DNA from: Bacteroidales bacterium
GTDB taxonomy: Bacteria > Bacteroidota > Bacteroidia > Bacteroidales > UBA932
DNA: 64,000 nucleotides
NCBI GenBank assembly: GCA_017618115.1
Contig: JAFZUX010000018.1
Location: 1-64,000, forward strand
Direction of reading: 5' to 3'
The position numbers were made by a program, and so were the translations under genes. Positions 40,660-49,708 of this stretch are shown piece by piece. The notes beneath the pieces were generated by a model, which was not told the origin of the DNA, did not search any database, and saw only the letters and a list, made by a program, of their open reading frames with translations. How positions within the stretch are numbered: position 1 is the stretch's first letter; each line of letters starts with the position of its first letter.

Positions 40660-41606
40660 AATCTTGCAAGCATGTTCTTTATATTCTCTTCTATTCTCTC
40701 AAAAATGTTCTCGTCATAAGGTTGCTTTACAAACTTCTCTCCCACAACGGCTTCATAGAGTTCAATGTAACGGTTGGAGATGCCCTCTACAATCTCATCC
40801 GTCATTGGAGGAACAACCTCACCTTTGCGTCCCTGGAATCCGTTATCCATAAGCCACTCTCTTACAAACTCTTTGGAGAGCTGTTTCTGTTGCTCGCCCT
40901 TGTCAAATCTCTCCTGATATCCCTCTTTGTAGAAATATCTGGAGGAGTCAGGTGTATGGATCTCATCCATAAGGCAAATCTCTCCGTCCAAAATACCGAA
41001 CTCATATTTTGTATCTACAAGTATCAGGCCTCTCTCTGCAGCAATCTCAGTTCCTCTTGCAAAGAGCTTAAGGGCAGCCTCTTCCACCTTTGCATAAATG
41101 TCTGCAGGAATAATGCCTTTGGCAATAATCTCCTCTTTTGAGATATCCTGGTCATGTCCGCCTATCTCCGCTTTGGTGGTAGGGGTTACAATTGGGTGGT
41201 CAAATTTCTGGTGCTCTCTCATACCCTCCGGAATCTTAACGCCGCAAATCTCTCTTGCACCTGCTTTGTAAGCTCTCCAGGAACTTCCTGTAAGATAGCC
41301 TCTTACTATCATCTCAACAGGCAGCGGCTGGCACTTGTATCCAACGGTTACCATAGGGTCCGGAGTTGCAATCTTCCAGTTGCGAACAATGTCTGTAGTG
41401 CAATCCAGGAACTTGGATGCTATCTGGTTGAGAACCTGTCCCTTGTAAGGGATGCCCTTTGGAAGTACAACATCAAACGCAGAGATTCTGTCTGTTGCAA
41501 CCATCACCATGTACTTGTCTTTGATGAAATAGACGTCACGGACTTTCCCGGTATACTTCCCGGTAAGATCCTTGAAGTCGAAGTCTGTTCTTGTAATAGA
41601 GTTCAT
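40656..41606 (-). CDS. purC: Phosphoribosylaminoimidazole-succinocarboxamide synthase
   Basis: SAICAR synthase of purine synthesis: it joins CAIR and aspartate with [13 protein letters not shown] near the start, [27 protein letters not shown] and LVDTKYEFG are the family motifs. I chose the ATG at 41606 (316 aa); upstream in-frame residues to 41654 run into the glycosyltransferase end. It follows the glycosyltransferase by 10 bases. Confidence 0.94.
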   Translation of the reverse strand: MNSITRTDFDFKDLTGKYTGKVRDVYFIKDKYMVMVATDRISAFDVVLPKGIPYKGQVLNQIASKFLDCTTDIVRNWKIATPDPMVTVGYKCQPLPVEMIVRGYLTGSSWRAYKAGAREICGVKIPEGMREHQKFDHPIVTPTTKAEIGGHDQDISKEEIIAKGIIPADIYAKVEEAALKLFARGTEIAAERGLILVDTKYEFGILDGEICLMDEIHTPDSSRYFYKEGYQERFDKGEQQKQLSKEFVREWLMDNGFQGRKGEVVPPMTDEIVEGISNRYIELYEAVVGEKFVKQPYDENIFERIEENIKNMLARL

Positions 41607-41616
41607 AATATTTGTG

Positions 41617-42765
41617 TTACAAAGTTTTAGCAAATTGTTCCAATTTCTCTGCAAACGTCTCCCAACTCAGCTCTTTTTTAAGCGCCTCAATATTAGAAAC
41701 GTACAGCTCTTTCTTTCCCTCTTTGAAATACTCCTCGATGGCTTGGGCAACAGAGGCAGCACTCACCTCTTTTGTAAGGAGTCCCGTCCCTTTTCCTCCT
41801 ATGCTCTCTACCAATCCTCCCACCGGAGTGGTAATCATAGGGAGGTTGAAACTCCAACTGATGGAGCTTATACCGCTCTGAGTGGCAGAGCGATAGGGCA
41901 GAACGCATACATCCGCAGCGGAGAAATATCTCTTTACTTCCCCATCGGGAATAAAGCGGTTAAAGATAAGGGTGTTTTTCTTGCAGCGTGCAAAAGGCTC
42001 GCTCTCAATGATTTTGGTGCAGTAGTCAAAACTGCCGTAGGTCTCTCCCGCAACTACGAGAGTGTAGGAATCATCCAGGCGTGTCATTGCCTCCAGCAGC
42101 AGATCCAACCCTTTGTAAGGGCGGATAAGACCAAAGAAGAGCAGCACTTTGCGCTTCAGTATCTCCTCATCCGTTCCGCTGATACCCAGTTCTTTACGAG
42201 CTTGAAGGGTATCTATTCTCTCACCAAAGTTGGAGTAGAGTGGGTGGGGAATTACAACAGATTTTTTATCCGGAGTTATATTTTTCAAATCCTCCTCAAC
42301 GGCTTTGCTGAGGGTGATTATGCCGTCCTGTTTGGAGATAAAATACTTAGCCAGAGGGGCGTCAAAGAAGTGACGTTCGTGAGGTAAAACGTTGTCCATT
42401 ATGGAGATACATTTTACTCCACGCTTTTTAAGTTTGGACGAGACTTTACCCAGTGAAGGGGCAAAGTAACTCATCCAATATCTTGTGATAAGAAGATCCG
42501 GCTCCCACTCCAAAATCTTGCGGGCCGCAGAGCCCCAGTTAAACGGGTTGGCCGTATCCAGAAGTGCCTCGCTTTCAACAGGCGAGGCATCATCATCTTT
42601 TGCAACCAGCTGCGTCTTACCCGGAAAAAGGAAGGAAGGATATTGCCTTGAGAAGTTGAACGCCTTAACGGTGTGCTTTTTAGAAAGCTCCTTTAGAAGA
42701 TAGGTGTTGAACTGCGATATCCCGCCCCTGAAAGGGTAAAACGAAGACAGAATTGCTATTTTCAT
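41617..42765 (-). CDS. GT4-like glycosyltransferase
   Basis: A 382-residue GT-B enzyme. The N-terminal [15 protein letters not shown] is the acceptor-domain start; [19 protein letters not shown] and the later [14 protein letters not shown]…[12 protein letters not shown] contain the EX7E-region equivalent of GT4 enzymes. Sugar donor and acceptor are unknown; it may act in surface glycan or lipid modification. It lies 11 bases after the OmpH lipoprotein gene and before purC. Confidence 0.85.
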   Translation of the reverse strand: MKIAILSSFYPFRGGISQFNTYLLKELSKKHTVKAFNFSRQYPSFLFPGKTQLVAKDDDASPVESEALLDTANPFNWGSAARKILEWEPDLLITRYWMSYFAPSLGKVSSKLKKRGVKCISIMDNVLPHERHFFDAPLAKYFISKQDGIITLSKAVEEDLKNITPDKKSVVIPHPLYSNFGERIDTLQARKELGISGTDEEILKRKVLLFFGLIRPYKGLDLLLEAMTRLDDSYTLVVAGETYGSFDYCTKIIESEPFARCKKNTLIFNRFIPDGEVKRYFSAADVCVLPYRSATQSGISSISWSFNLPMITTPVGGLVESIGGKGTGLLTKEVSAASVAQAIEEYFKEGKKELYVSNIEALKKELSWETFAEKLEQFAKTL

Positions 42766-42776
42766 TAGGCTACGCT

Positions 42777-43415
42777 CTATTTTGCAGCCTCTTTCTTCTC
42801 ACTCTTAGTCTCTGATTCTGAATCTGTTGAGCTCTTCTTCTTGTTCTTTACATACTCGTTGTTGAGCCCCTCGATAATATCATTGGTGATATCCAATGAA
42901 GGCTCTCCGCAAAGAACGGTTGTAGTTGCAGAAGTGGTGGTGAGGATAAGAGCGAACTTCTTCTCCTGGTTGTACTTCTTAACGTAAGTCTCAACTGCAT
43001 CCATCACCTTGTTGAGCATAACAGCTTGTTCCTCCTGAATCTCAGCCTCTTTCTGTGCTGTGAGGTTCTGAAGATCTTGCTGACGGTTGGTAAGAACGCG
43101 GTTGCGCTCCTGTGCCTCAGCCTGAGTGAGCAGGCCTTTATTGATCTTATTTTCAAAGTCTTTTGCTGCGTTCTGGAAATCTCTTCCCTTTGCCTGAAGC
43201 TCGTTCTGAATCTTCTCAACCTTAACCTCCAACTCGCTCTTGAGATCGTTGAACATATCAAAGTTGTTGATAACGGAATCCAACTGAACATATACTATGC
43301 TGCCTGCTACAGGAGCTGCGCTGCCGTCTCCGTTGGCTACATTGTTCTGATTCTGTTTGCAAGAGGTGAAAGCAATGGCAAGAGCCACGCAAAGGATTAA
43401 CTTAATCTGTTTCAT
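42777..43415 (-). CDS. OmpH/Skp-like lipoprotein
   Basis: A lipoprotein signal with Cys at 19 (FTSC) is followed by a short linker and a Skp-type fold (IVYVQLDSVINNFDMF…, then a long coiled coil, residues about 60-140, and ALILTTTSATTTVLCGEPSLDITNDII). The C-terminus is K/S/E-rich. Unlike the two soluble paralogues after bamA, it is lipid-anchored. On the minus strand TAAATTTG (43476-43469) is a perfect -7 element about 55 bases upstream. Confidence 0.82.
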   Translation of the reverse strand: MKQIKLILCVALAIAFTSCKQNQNNVANGDGSAAPVAGSIVYVQLDSVINNFDMFNDLKSELEVKVEKIQNELQAKGRDFQNAAKDFENKINKGLLTQAEAQERNRVLTNRQQDLQNLTAQKEAEIQEEQAVMLNKVMDAVETYVKKYNQEKKFALILTTTSATTTVLCGEPSLDITNDIIEGLNNEYVKNKKKSSTDSESETKSEKKEAAK

Positions 43416-43496
43416 CTTATTATATTGTTATGTTTATAATTCACTTTAGCCGTCCGCTTTGGGCGGGGCAAATTTAGTAAAAAAGGCGCTAAATCA

Positions 43497-44213
43497 CTAT
43501 TTGAGTTGCCGTCTGTAGGCCTGAATTGTGTTTTCCAGTCCCATATAGAGAGCGTCACAAACCAGGGCGTGCCCAATGGATACCTCCAAAAGTGCAGGAA
43601 TGGTTTGAGCAAAGTACCTGAGGTTCTCCAGGTTAAGATCGTGACCGGCATTCAGCCCAAGGCCGCATCTTACCGCCTCCTCAGCCGCTTTGAAGTATGG
43701 CTCAATGGCTTTCTCTCTGTTCTCTCGATAGCCTTTTGCGTATGCCTCAGTGTAGAGCTCAACCCTGTCACAGCCGCATTCGGCGGCGTGTGCAACCATC
43801 TGAGGGTTTGGATCTACAAAGATGGAGACGCGTATTCCCGCCTCTTTGAACATCTTACAGATGCCCTTGAGGTACTCTTTGTTCTTTACGGTATCCCAGC
43901 CCGCATTGGAGGTGAGAGCATTTTCCGCATCGGGGACAAGAGTTACCTGCGCCGGTACAACGCTCAGCACCAGTTTGTTAAAAGGCTCTTTGGGGTTTCC
44001 CTCAATGTTGAACTCTGTTGTCACGATGGGCTTGAGGTCTATTACATCCTGCCTTCTTATGTGCCTCTCATCCGGCCTCGGGTGCACCGTAATTCCCTGT
44101 GCTCCAAACTTTTCACAGTCTATAGCGCATTTGAGAACGTCCGGCATGTTACCGCCGCGTGCGTTTCTGATGAGTGCTATTTTATTAATGTTAACGCTAA
44201 GTCTTGTTTCCAT
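43497..44213 (-). CDS. pdxJ: Pyridoxine 5'-phosphate synthase
   Basis: The last step of the DXP-dependent vitamin B6 route. [39 protein letters not shown]-like SIFVDPNPQ and [12 protein letters not shown] are the substrate-binding segments. I chose the ATG at 44213 (238 aa), the conserved beginning. It is divergent from nadK with a 73-base gap. Confidence 0.95.
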   Translation of the reverse strand: METRLSVNINKIALIRNARGGNMPDVLKCAIDCEKFGAQGITVHPRPDERHIRRQDVIDLKPIVTTEFNIEGNPKEPFNKLVLSVVPAQVTLVPDAENALTSNAGWDTVKNKEYLKGICKMFKEAGIRVSIFVDPNPQMVAHAAECGCDRVELYTEAYAKGYRENREKAIEPYFKAAEEAVRCGLGLNAGHDLNLENLRYFAQTIPALLEVSIGHALVCDALYMGLENTIQAYRRQLK

Positions 44214-44286
44214 TTCTTTTGAAGAAGAGTTATAACAGAGCAAAATTATGAAAATATACGTAACTTGCGAAAAATTAAAAGATACT

Positions 44287-45165
44287 ATGAAAGTAGCTCT
44301 CTTTGGCAGAACAATCGGACCCGGCAGCATACCTAAACTGACTGAACTTCTTGGAGTAATACTCGCTCACAAGAGTGTTCAGGTTGTGGTTTACCGCCCC
44401 TTTTTGGAGCATGTGAGGTCTTTGGGGGAGAACCTTTTACCCTCTGACTGCCAGACATTTTCCTCATATAATGACCTGCCGGAAGATACCGGCCTGCTGC
44501 TCTCTTTGGGCGGAGACGGAACTTTTCTGAGCAGCGTGCCTCTCATCAGGGACAAGAGAATCCCGATAGCGGGCATCAACTTTGGCCGCCTGGGCTTTCT
44601 CACCACCTCTCAGACAGCGGAGGGGATGGAGAAACTGCTTACCGGCAACTTTAAGACGGAGAGTCGCAACCTTCTGAAAATGGACTACAGTGAGATGCCG
44701 GAGGGCTTTTACCCATTTGCACTTAACGAGTTCTCAGTTCAGAGGAGCGGTCCGGCGGTTCTGGAGTTGGAGATAAGGGTGAACGGTACAGCCATTCCGC
44801 GCTATATGGCAGACGGTGTGCTCATTGCAACCTCCACGGGTTCAACCGCTTACTCTATGAGTGCCGGGGGACCCATCGTGATGCCGGGCTGTAAGGTGCT
44901 GATTATAGTGCCGGTTGCACCGCACAACCTCAACATAAGGCCTTTGGTGGTGCCGGACAGTTCCGTTATAGAAGTTACATTCTCAACTCGTTATAAGAAT
45001 GCAACGGTCTCTGCAGACAACCGTTCGTTTCAGGTTCCAAACGGTTCTACAATGAAATTCACAAGCAGTGACAGCGGTGTGATTCTGGCAGATTCCGATA
45101 ACGATTTTGTTCAGACGCTCAGCCGCAAGCTTTATTGGGGGGCAGATTGGCGCAATACGGTATAA
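44287..45165 (+). CDS. nadK: NAD kinase
   Basis: It phosphorylates NAD to NADP. The ATG at 44287 gives 292 residues with [10 protein letters not shown] (73-82), NEFSVQR and [17 protein letters not shown]. First gene of the nadK-uppS-bamA-skp-skp cluster; the next gene starts 31 bases later behind its own TATATTTG element (45172-45179). Confidence 0.94.
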   Translation: MKVALFGRTIGPGSIPKLTELLGVILAHKSVQVVVYRPFLEHVRSLGENLLPSDCQTFSSYNDLPEDTGLLLSLGGDGTFLSSVPLIRDKRIPIAGINFGRLGFLTTSQTAEGMEKLLTGNFKTESRNLLKMDYSEMPEGFYPFALNEFSVQRSGPAVLELEIRVNGTAIPRYMADGVLIATSTGSTAYSMSAGGPIVMPGCKVLIIVPVAPHNLNIRPLVVPDSSVIEVTFSTRYKNATVSADNRSFQVPNGSTMKFTSSDSGVILADSDNDFVQTLSRKLYWGADWRNTV

Positions 45166-45171
45166 AATTGT

Positions 45172-45179
45172 TATATTTG
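45172..45179 (+). promoter_or_regulatory. -7 promoter element before uppS
   Basis: TATATTTG matches TAnnTTTG exactly, 17 bases before the uppS start. The best upstream TTG is 22 bases away, slightly too far. Confidence 0.4.
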
Positions 45180-45196
45180 CCACCTATTGACTGTTT

Positions 45197-45892
45197 ATGG
45201 AACAAATGTCTACACTTCCCACTCACGTCTCCATTATAATGGACGGCAACGGGCGCTGGGCCAAAAGGCTCGGCAAAGATAGATTGGAGGGGCACAAAGA
45301 GGGTATTGAGAGTGTTCGCGCCTGCATAGAACTCAGCGTTGAACTCAAGATAAAGTACCTCAGCATTTTTGCTTTCTCCACGGAGAACTGGGGGCGTCCA
45401 ACCGCAGAGATTGAGGGGCTTTGGGCTTTGATGCTCAAGGCTTTGCGTGCAGAATTGGGAACCTTCATGAAGAATGACGTGAGGCTGCTCATCCTTGGAG
45501 ATCTCTCTCAGCTGGGAGAGGAACTCAGGGGCGAGATAGAGCATTGCACCAGGGAAACCGCTCAGAATAAGGGCACAACCCTAATCATTATGCTCAACTA
45601 CAGCGGCAAGTGGGATATTGTTCAGGCAACCAACAGATTCATTAAGGAGAATCCGGGAAAGCAACTTACCCCGGAGGAGATGGATAATTATCTTATAACC
45701 GCTCAAATTCCTGATCCAGACCTACTTATACGTACAAGCGGAGAGCAGAGGATTAGTAATTACATGCTTTGGCAGAGCGCTTATACAGAGTTTTATTTTA
45801 CGGAGACTCTTTGGCCCGATTTTCGCAAAAATGAGTTCCGTCTTGCCTTGGATGCCTTTTCTCACAGAGAGAGGAGGTACGGCAAAGTTTAA
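45197..45892 (+). CDS. uppS: Undecaprenyl pyrophosphate synthase
   Basis: A cis-prenyltransferase making the C55 carrier for peptidoglycan. SIIMDGNGRWAKRLG (12-26), LSIFAFSTENWGRP and DLLIRTSGEQRISNYMLWQ are the family signatures. It is 6 bases before the bamA GTG/12 bases before the bamA ATG, so the two are co-transcribed. Confidence 0.95.
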   Translation: MEQMSTLPTHVSIIMDGNGRWAKRLGKDRLEGHKEGIESVRACIELSVELKIKYLSIFAFSTENWGRPTAEIEGLWALMLKALRAELGTFMKNDVRLLILGDLSQLGEELRGEIEHCTRETAQNKGTTLIIMLNYSGKWDIVQATNRFIKENPGKQLTPEEMDNYLITAQIPDPDLLIRTSGEQRISNYMLWQSAYTEFYFTETLWPDFRKNEFRLALDAFSHRERRYGKV

Positions 45893-45904
45893 TTAAAAGT
45901 GAAG

Positions 45905-48403
45905 ATGAAGTTTTTTAGATCTGTTATTCTCTTGATTTTGGCTCTGGCGCCGCTCACTCTGAGGGCTCAGGAAGTAAATTATGTAACTCCAAAGACATAC
46001 GTTCTGGGAGGTATTAAGGTTTCCGGAGTGAAGTATTTGAGCGAGGAGCAAATCATCTCTGTTACAGGACTTAACGTTGGAGAAAAGATAACAATTCCGA
46101 GTATAGAACTCTCAGACATTCTTAAGAGAGTTTGGGCACAGCGTTACTTTTCAGACGCAGGTTTTTACATTGATTCCCTCTCTCAGGCCAAGGATACCGT
46201 TTGGCTGGGACTGCGTCTTACGGAGAGGCCTAGAGTTTCACGCTGGATATTCAACGGAATACGTTCCGGCCAGAGATCTGACTTGGATCAGAGACTTAAA
46301 CTTAAGAGAGGAACAGAACTTTCAGACTACGTAATTGCTTCATCTACAGATATTATCAAGAGATATTTCCATGAGAAGGGCTTCCTTAAATGTGAGGTAA
46401 AAGTTTCTCAGCAGGAGGATCCGGTTATCAGTAATGCAGTGAGGGTTACCTTTGATATTGACAAGGGTCCGAGGGTTAAGATTGCAAAGATTACATTTGA
46501 CGGAAACAAGAATCTCTCAGACTGGACCATAATGAAGTCCATGAAGCATACAAGAGACAAGCGTCTTCTCAATATGTTCAAATCCAAGAGGTTCAAGGAG
46601 AAGGAGTTTAAGGAGGATAAGAACAATCTCATAAACAAGTTTAATGAGATGGGTTACAGAGACGCCCGAATCCTCAAGGATACAATGTATTACATTGAGC
46701 CAGACCGTCTCCAGATAGACTTTAAACTTGAGGAGGGAGACAGATATTACTTCAGAGATATCACCTGGACAGGTAACAGTATCTACTCTACAGATCAGCT
46801 CAACTCCGTTCTAAGAATCAAGAAGGGAGACGTTTATGACCTTGTTACAATGGACAAGCGTCTCAACGGAGACCCTAAACAGGCGGAGCCGGACGTAAAG
46901 AAAATGTATACGGATAACGGTTACCTCTTCTTCAATATCCTCCCTGTGGAGAAGAAGATTGAGAAAGACTCCGTAGATGTTGAGATGAGAATTTACGAGG
47001 GTAAGCCTGCAACCTTTAACAAGGTGATTATCAACGGAAACAACATTACCTCAGAGAAGATTGCACGTAGAGCGCTCTTTACAAAACCGGGTTACCTCTT
47101 CTCTCAGAGTGACTTTGAAAGATCCGTCCGTGAGCTTTCATCCATAGGTCACTTCAACCCTGAGGTATTCCAGACGGGAGCGGGATACAGTTTGGTTCCT
47201 GATGCAAACAAGAATACCGTAGATATTGCATACAACCTTGAGGAGAAACCTAACAGCCAGGTTGAGCTCTCCGGTGGTTGGGGCGGTAATACATTTGTTG
47301 GTACTTTAGGTCTGAGTTTCAATAACTTTGCTATTAAGAGAGTCTTCAAACCGGGTGCCTGGAGGCCTGTTCCTCTTGGAGACGGACAGACTCTTTCTAT
47401 CAGATTCCAGACCAGCGGTACATACTATACTGCATTGAGTGCCAGCTTCTCAGAGCCTTGGCTTATGGGTAACAAACCTGTAAGTTTAAGTGTAGGAACT
47501 TATTACACAAGACAGACAAACTCCACATACTTCTACAAACATTCAGATCAGTATATGGAGGTGTTCGGATTCAACGCAGGTTTGGGTTCCAGACTCAACT
47601 GGCCGGACAACTACTTTATCCTCTTCCACTCACTCAGTTGGCAGACCTATAGGTTGAAGAACTGGTACTACAACTTCCTCTTCTCAACCGGTAAGTCTCA
47701 CAATATCAGTTACACTATAACTCTCAACCGTAACTCTACAGACCAGCAGATTTATCCGAGAAAGGGTTCAGACTTCCTGGCAAGTCTCCAGTTAACTCCT
47801 CCTTTCTCACTCTTCAGAGGTCATAGAGATTACAAGAATATGAGCAGTGAGGAGAAGTACAAATGGATTGAGTATCACAAGTGGCAGTTCAAGAGTGACG
47901 TATATGTTCCTCTCTATGGAAGCCTGGTTCTCAGAGGCGCTGCAAACTTCGGATACATAGGATATTACAAGAAGTCATTGGGCTACTCTCCGTTTGAGGG
48001 ATTTGAACTTGGAGGAGACGGAATGAGCGGTTACAACACTTACGGTTCAGACATTATCTCACTCAGAGGTTATCCTAACTACTCGCTTACTCCGTTGGAG
48101 AACAGCGCATACGTAGGACACATATATGACAAGTTTACTTTGGAACTCCGTTACCCTCTGATTCTCCAGCCGTCATCTACAATCTATGCTCTTGCATTCC
48201 TTGAGGGCGGTAACTGTTGGAAGGATCTGAGTGACTTCAACCCGTTTGAGATTAAGAGAAGTGCCGGTGTTGGTGTAAGAATCATGCTTCCGGTTGTCGG
48301 TATGATGGGTATTGACTGGGGCTACGGATTTGATCCGGTTCCTAACGAGAACAAGAAGAGGGGAGGAAGCCAGTTCCACTTTATGATTGGACAGCAGTTC
48401 TAA
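45905..48403 (+). CDS. bamA: Outer-membrane protein assembly factor BamA
   Basis: The central Omp85 protein of the BAM complex. The ATG at 45905 gives a signal peptide ending at LRAQ; a GTG at 45899 is the alternative. Five POTRA domains fill about residues 25-430 and the barrel runs to the C-terminal HFMIGQQF, which ends in the Phe typical of barrel proteins. The conserved loop-6 motif IRGYP is present as LRGYPNY. It sits directly before two OmpH chaperone genes. Confidence 0.95.
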   Translation: MKFFRSVILLILALAPLTLRAQEVNYVTPKTYVLGGIKVSGVKYLSEEQIISVTGLNVGEKITIPSIELSDILKRVWAQRYFSDAGFYIDSLSQAKDTVWLGLRLTERPRVSRWIFNGIRSGQRSDLDQRLKLKRGTELSDYVIASSTDIIKRYFHEKGFLKCEVKVSQQEDPVISNAVRVTFDIDKGPRVKIAKITFDGNKNLSDWTIMKSMKHTRDKRLLNMFKSKRFKEKEFKEDKNNLINKFNEMGYRDARILKDTMYYIEPDRLQIDFKLEEGDRYYFRDITWTGNSIYSTDQLNSVLRIKKGDVYDLVTMDKRLNGDPKQAEPDVKKMYTDNGYLFFNILPVEKKIEKDSVDVEMRIYEGKPATFNKVIINGNNITSEKIARRALFTKPGYLFSQSDFERSVRELSSIGHFNPEVFQTGAGYSLVPDANKNTVDIAYNLEEKPNSQVELSGGWGGNTFVGTLGLSFNNFAIKRVFKPGAWRPVPLGDGQTLSIRFQTSGTYYTALSASFSEPWLMGNKPVSLSVGTYYTRQTNSTYFYKHSDQYMEVFGFNAGLGSRLNWPDNYFILFHSLSWQTYRLKNWYYNFLFSTGKSHNISYTITLNRNSTDQQIYPRKGSDFLASLQLTPPFSLFRGHRDYKNMSSEEKYKWIEYHKWQFKSDVYVPLYGSLVLRGAANFGYIGYYKKSLGYSPFEGFELGGDGMSGYNTYGSDIISLRGYPNYSLTPLENSAYVGHIYDKFTLELRYPLILQPSSTIYALAFLEGGNCWKDLSDFNPFEIKRSAGVGVRIMLPVVGMMGIDWGYGFDPVPNENKKRGGSQFHFMIGQQF

Positions 48404-48428
48404 TAACTTAATAATAGGAGGATTAAAG

Positions 48429-48956
48429 ATGAAAAGATTATTGCTTTTTACCGCATTGTCATTCTTTATGATGGCATCTGCAATGGGACAGAACGTTCCT
48501 CAGAAGATAGGTTATGTGAATACTGAGACTATACTTGCGGCAATACCGGAGTATAAGGTTGCATCAGAGAAACTTGAGACCTTGAGCAATCAGTATCAGG
48601 AGAAGATTAAACAGGAGTACTCAAAGATTGAGACACTGTACAACAATTACCAGAAACAGAAAGCCACTCTCAGCGCTGCTACCCGCCAAGCCAAAGAGAA
48701 TGAGATTATTACAAGGGAGAGAGAGGTAAAGAAACTCCAGCAGTCTTACTTTGGACAGGAGGGTCAGATTCAGAAAAAGAGTGAAGAACTCATAGGCCCT
48801 ATCAAGGAGAAAGTACAGAAGGCCATAGATATGGTTGCAGAGAAGGGCGGTTATATGCTGATTATAGATATTGCAACCAGCGGCGGTGTGGTTTATGCCG
48901 CATCTGACGCAGATCTCAGTCAGCAGGTTATAAAAATCTATCCTACACTCAAATAA
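48429..48956 (+). CDS. OmpH/Skp periplasmic chaperone (first copy)
   Basis: A signal peptide (MKRLLLFTALSFFMMASAMG) precedes KIGYVNTETILAAIPEYK, a long coiled coil and IIDIATSGGVVYA. I chose the ATG at 48429 because AGGAGG lies 8 bases upstream; the upstream in-frame ATG at 48387 lies inside bamA. Skp escorts unfolded outer-membrane proteins to BAM, matching its place after bamA. Confidence 0.92.
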   Translation: MKRLLLFTALSFFMMASAMGQNVPQKIGYVNTETILAAIPEYKVASEKLETLSNQYQEKIKQEYSKIETLYNNYQKQKATLSAATRQAKENEIITREREVKKLQQSYFGQEGQIQKKSEELIGPIKEKVQKAIDMVAEKGGYMLIIDIATSGGVVYAASDADLSQQVIKIYPTLK

Positions 48957-48989
48957 GAAATAAACAATATTAAATCTGATAAATACATT

Positions 48990-49544
48990 ATGAAGAAGAC
49001 TTTAAAATTGATGGTGGTAGCCCTTCTTTTTGGTGCTGCCGTAGCTATTCCATCAAAGGCCGACGCTCAGAAGTTCGGTCACATCAACTCACAGGAGATT
49101 GTTGCTCTTATGCCTGAGAGAGATTCCGCTATTGTTAAACTCCAGAAGTTTGGAAAGGAACTTACTGAGGTTCAGCAGGCCATGCAGAAGGACTTTGAGG
49201 CAAAACTTAAAGAGTATCAAGATAAAAGAGCTACTTGGACTGAGGCTACCATTAAGGTAAAGGAGGAGGAGCTCACTTCACTTCAGCAGCGTATTGAGCA
49301 GTACACTCAGACCGCTCAGCAGGATTTCAATTCACGCCAGGAGGCTCTTCTTACTCCGGTAATGAAGAAGGCTCAGGAGGCTATTGACAAGGTTGCAAAG
49401 GCTCAGGGCATCACTTACGTGTTTGACCTTGCAACAGGTGCTATCATCTACACAGATGAGGCTACTTCAGTTAACCTGCTTCCTCTTGTAAAGGCAGAGC
49501 TCGGCATACCTGCATCTAAGGTTCAGCCTACACAGTTCCAGTAA
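48990..49544 (+). CDS. OmpH/Skp periplasmic chaperone (second copy)
   Basis: A paralogue of the preceding gene: signal peptide to about residue 27 (ADAQ), KFGHINSQEIVALMPERD, a coiled coil with Q-rich heptads (QQRIEQYTQTAQQD) and YVFDLATGAIIYTDE. 33 bases separate it from the first copy. The cluster ends 32 bases later with an intrinsic terminator. Confidence 0.92.
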   Translation: MKKTLKLMVVALLFGAAVAIPSKADAQKFGHINSQEIVALMPERDSAIVKLQKFGKELTEVQQAMQKDFEAKLKEYQDKRATWTEATIKVKEEELTSLQQRIEQYTQTAQQDFNSRQEALLTPVMKKAQEAIDKVAKAQGITYVFDLATGAIIYTDEATSVNLLPLVKAELGIPASKVQPTQFQ

Positions 49545-49576
49545 AATTTTTTCAAATTTTTATTGAATCTTTAAAA

Positions 49577-49602
49577 AACCTTCGGGAAACCGAAGGTTTT
49601 TT
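49577..49602 (+). terminator. Intrinsic terminator of the bamA-skp cluster
   Basis: AACCTTCGG (49577-49585) and CCGAAGGTT (49590-49598) with a GAAA tetraloop, then a T-run to 49602. Confidence 0.9.
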
Positions 49603-49630
49603 AGTTTTGTTAAAAATAAGAAGCAAAATA

Positions 49631-49662
49631 ATTGCTCATGGTTAAAAAAACACTTATATTTG
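49631..49662 (+). promoter_or_regulatory. Promoter of korAB
   Basis: ATTG (49631-49634), a 20-base spacer and TATATTTG (49655-49662, exact). The predicted start near 49669 leaves a 40-base leader. Confidence 0.55.
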
Positions 49663-49708
49663 GGGATAATTAAGTAATAATTATAAGAGTAACAGCATAT
49701 ACATTTAT

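Noticed and set aside
41572-42387. 271-aa plus-strand frame opposite the glycosyltransferase and purC
   Set aside because: Antisense shadow; crosses two real genes and lacks any domain pattern.
43506-44222. 238-aa frame opposite pdxJ
   Set aside because: Antisense shadow of a conserved enzyme gene.
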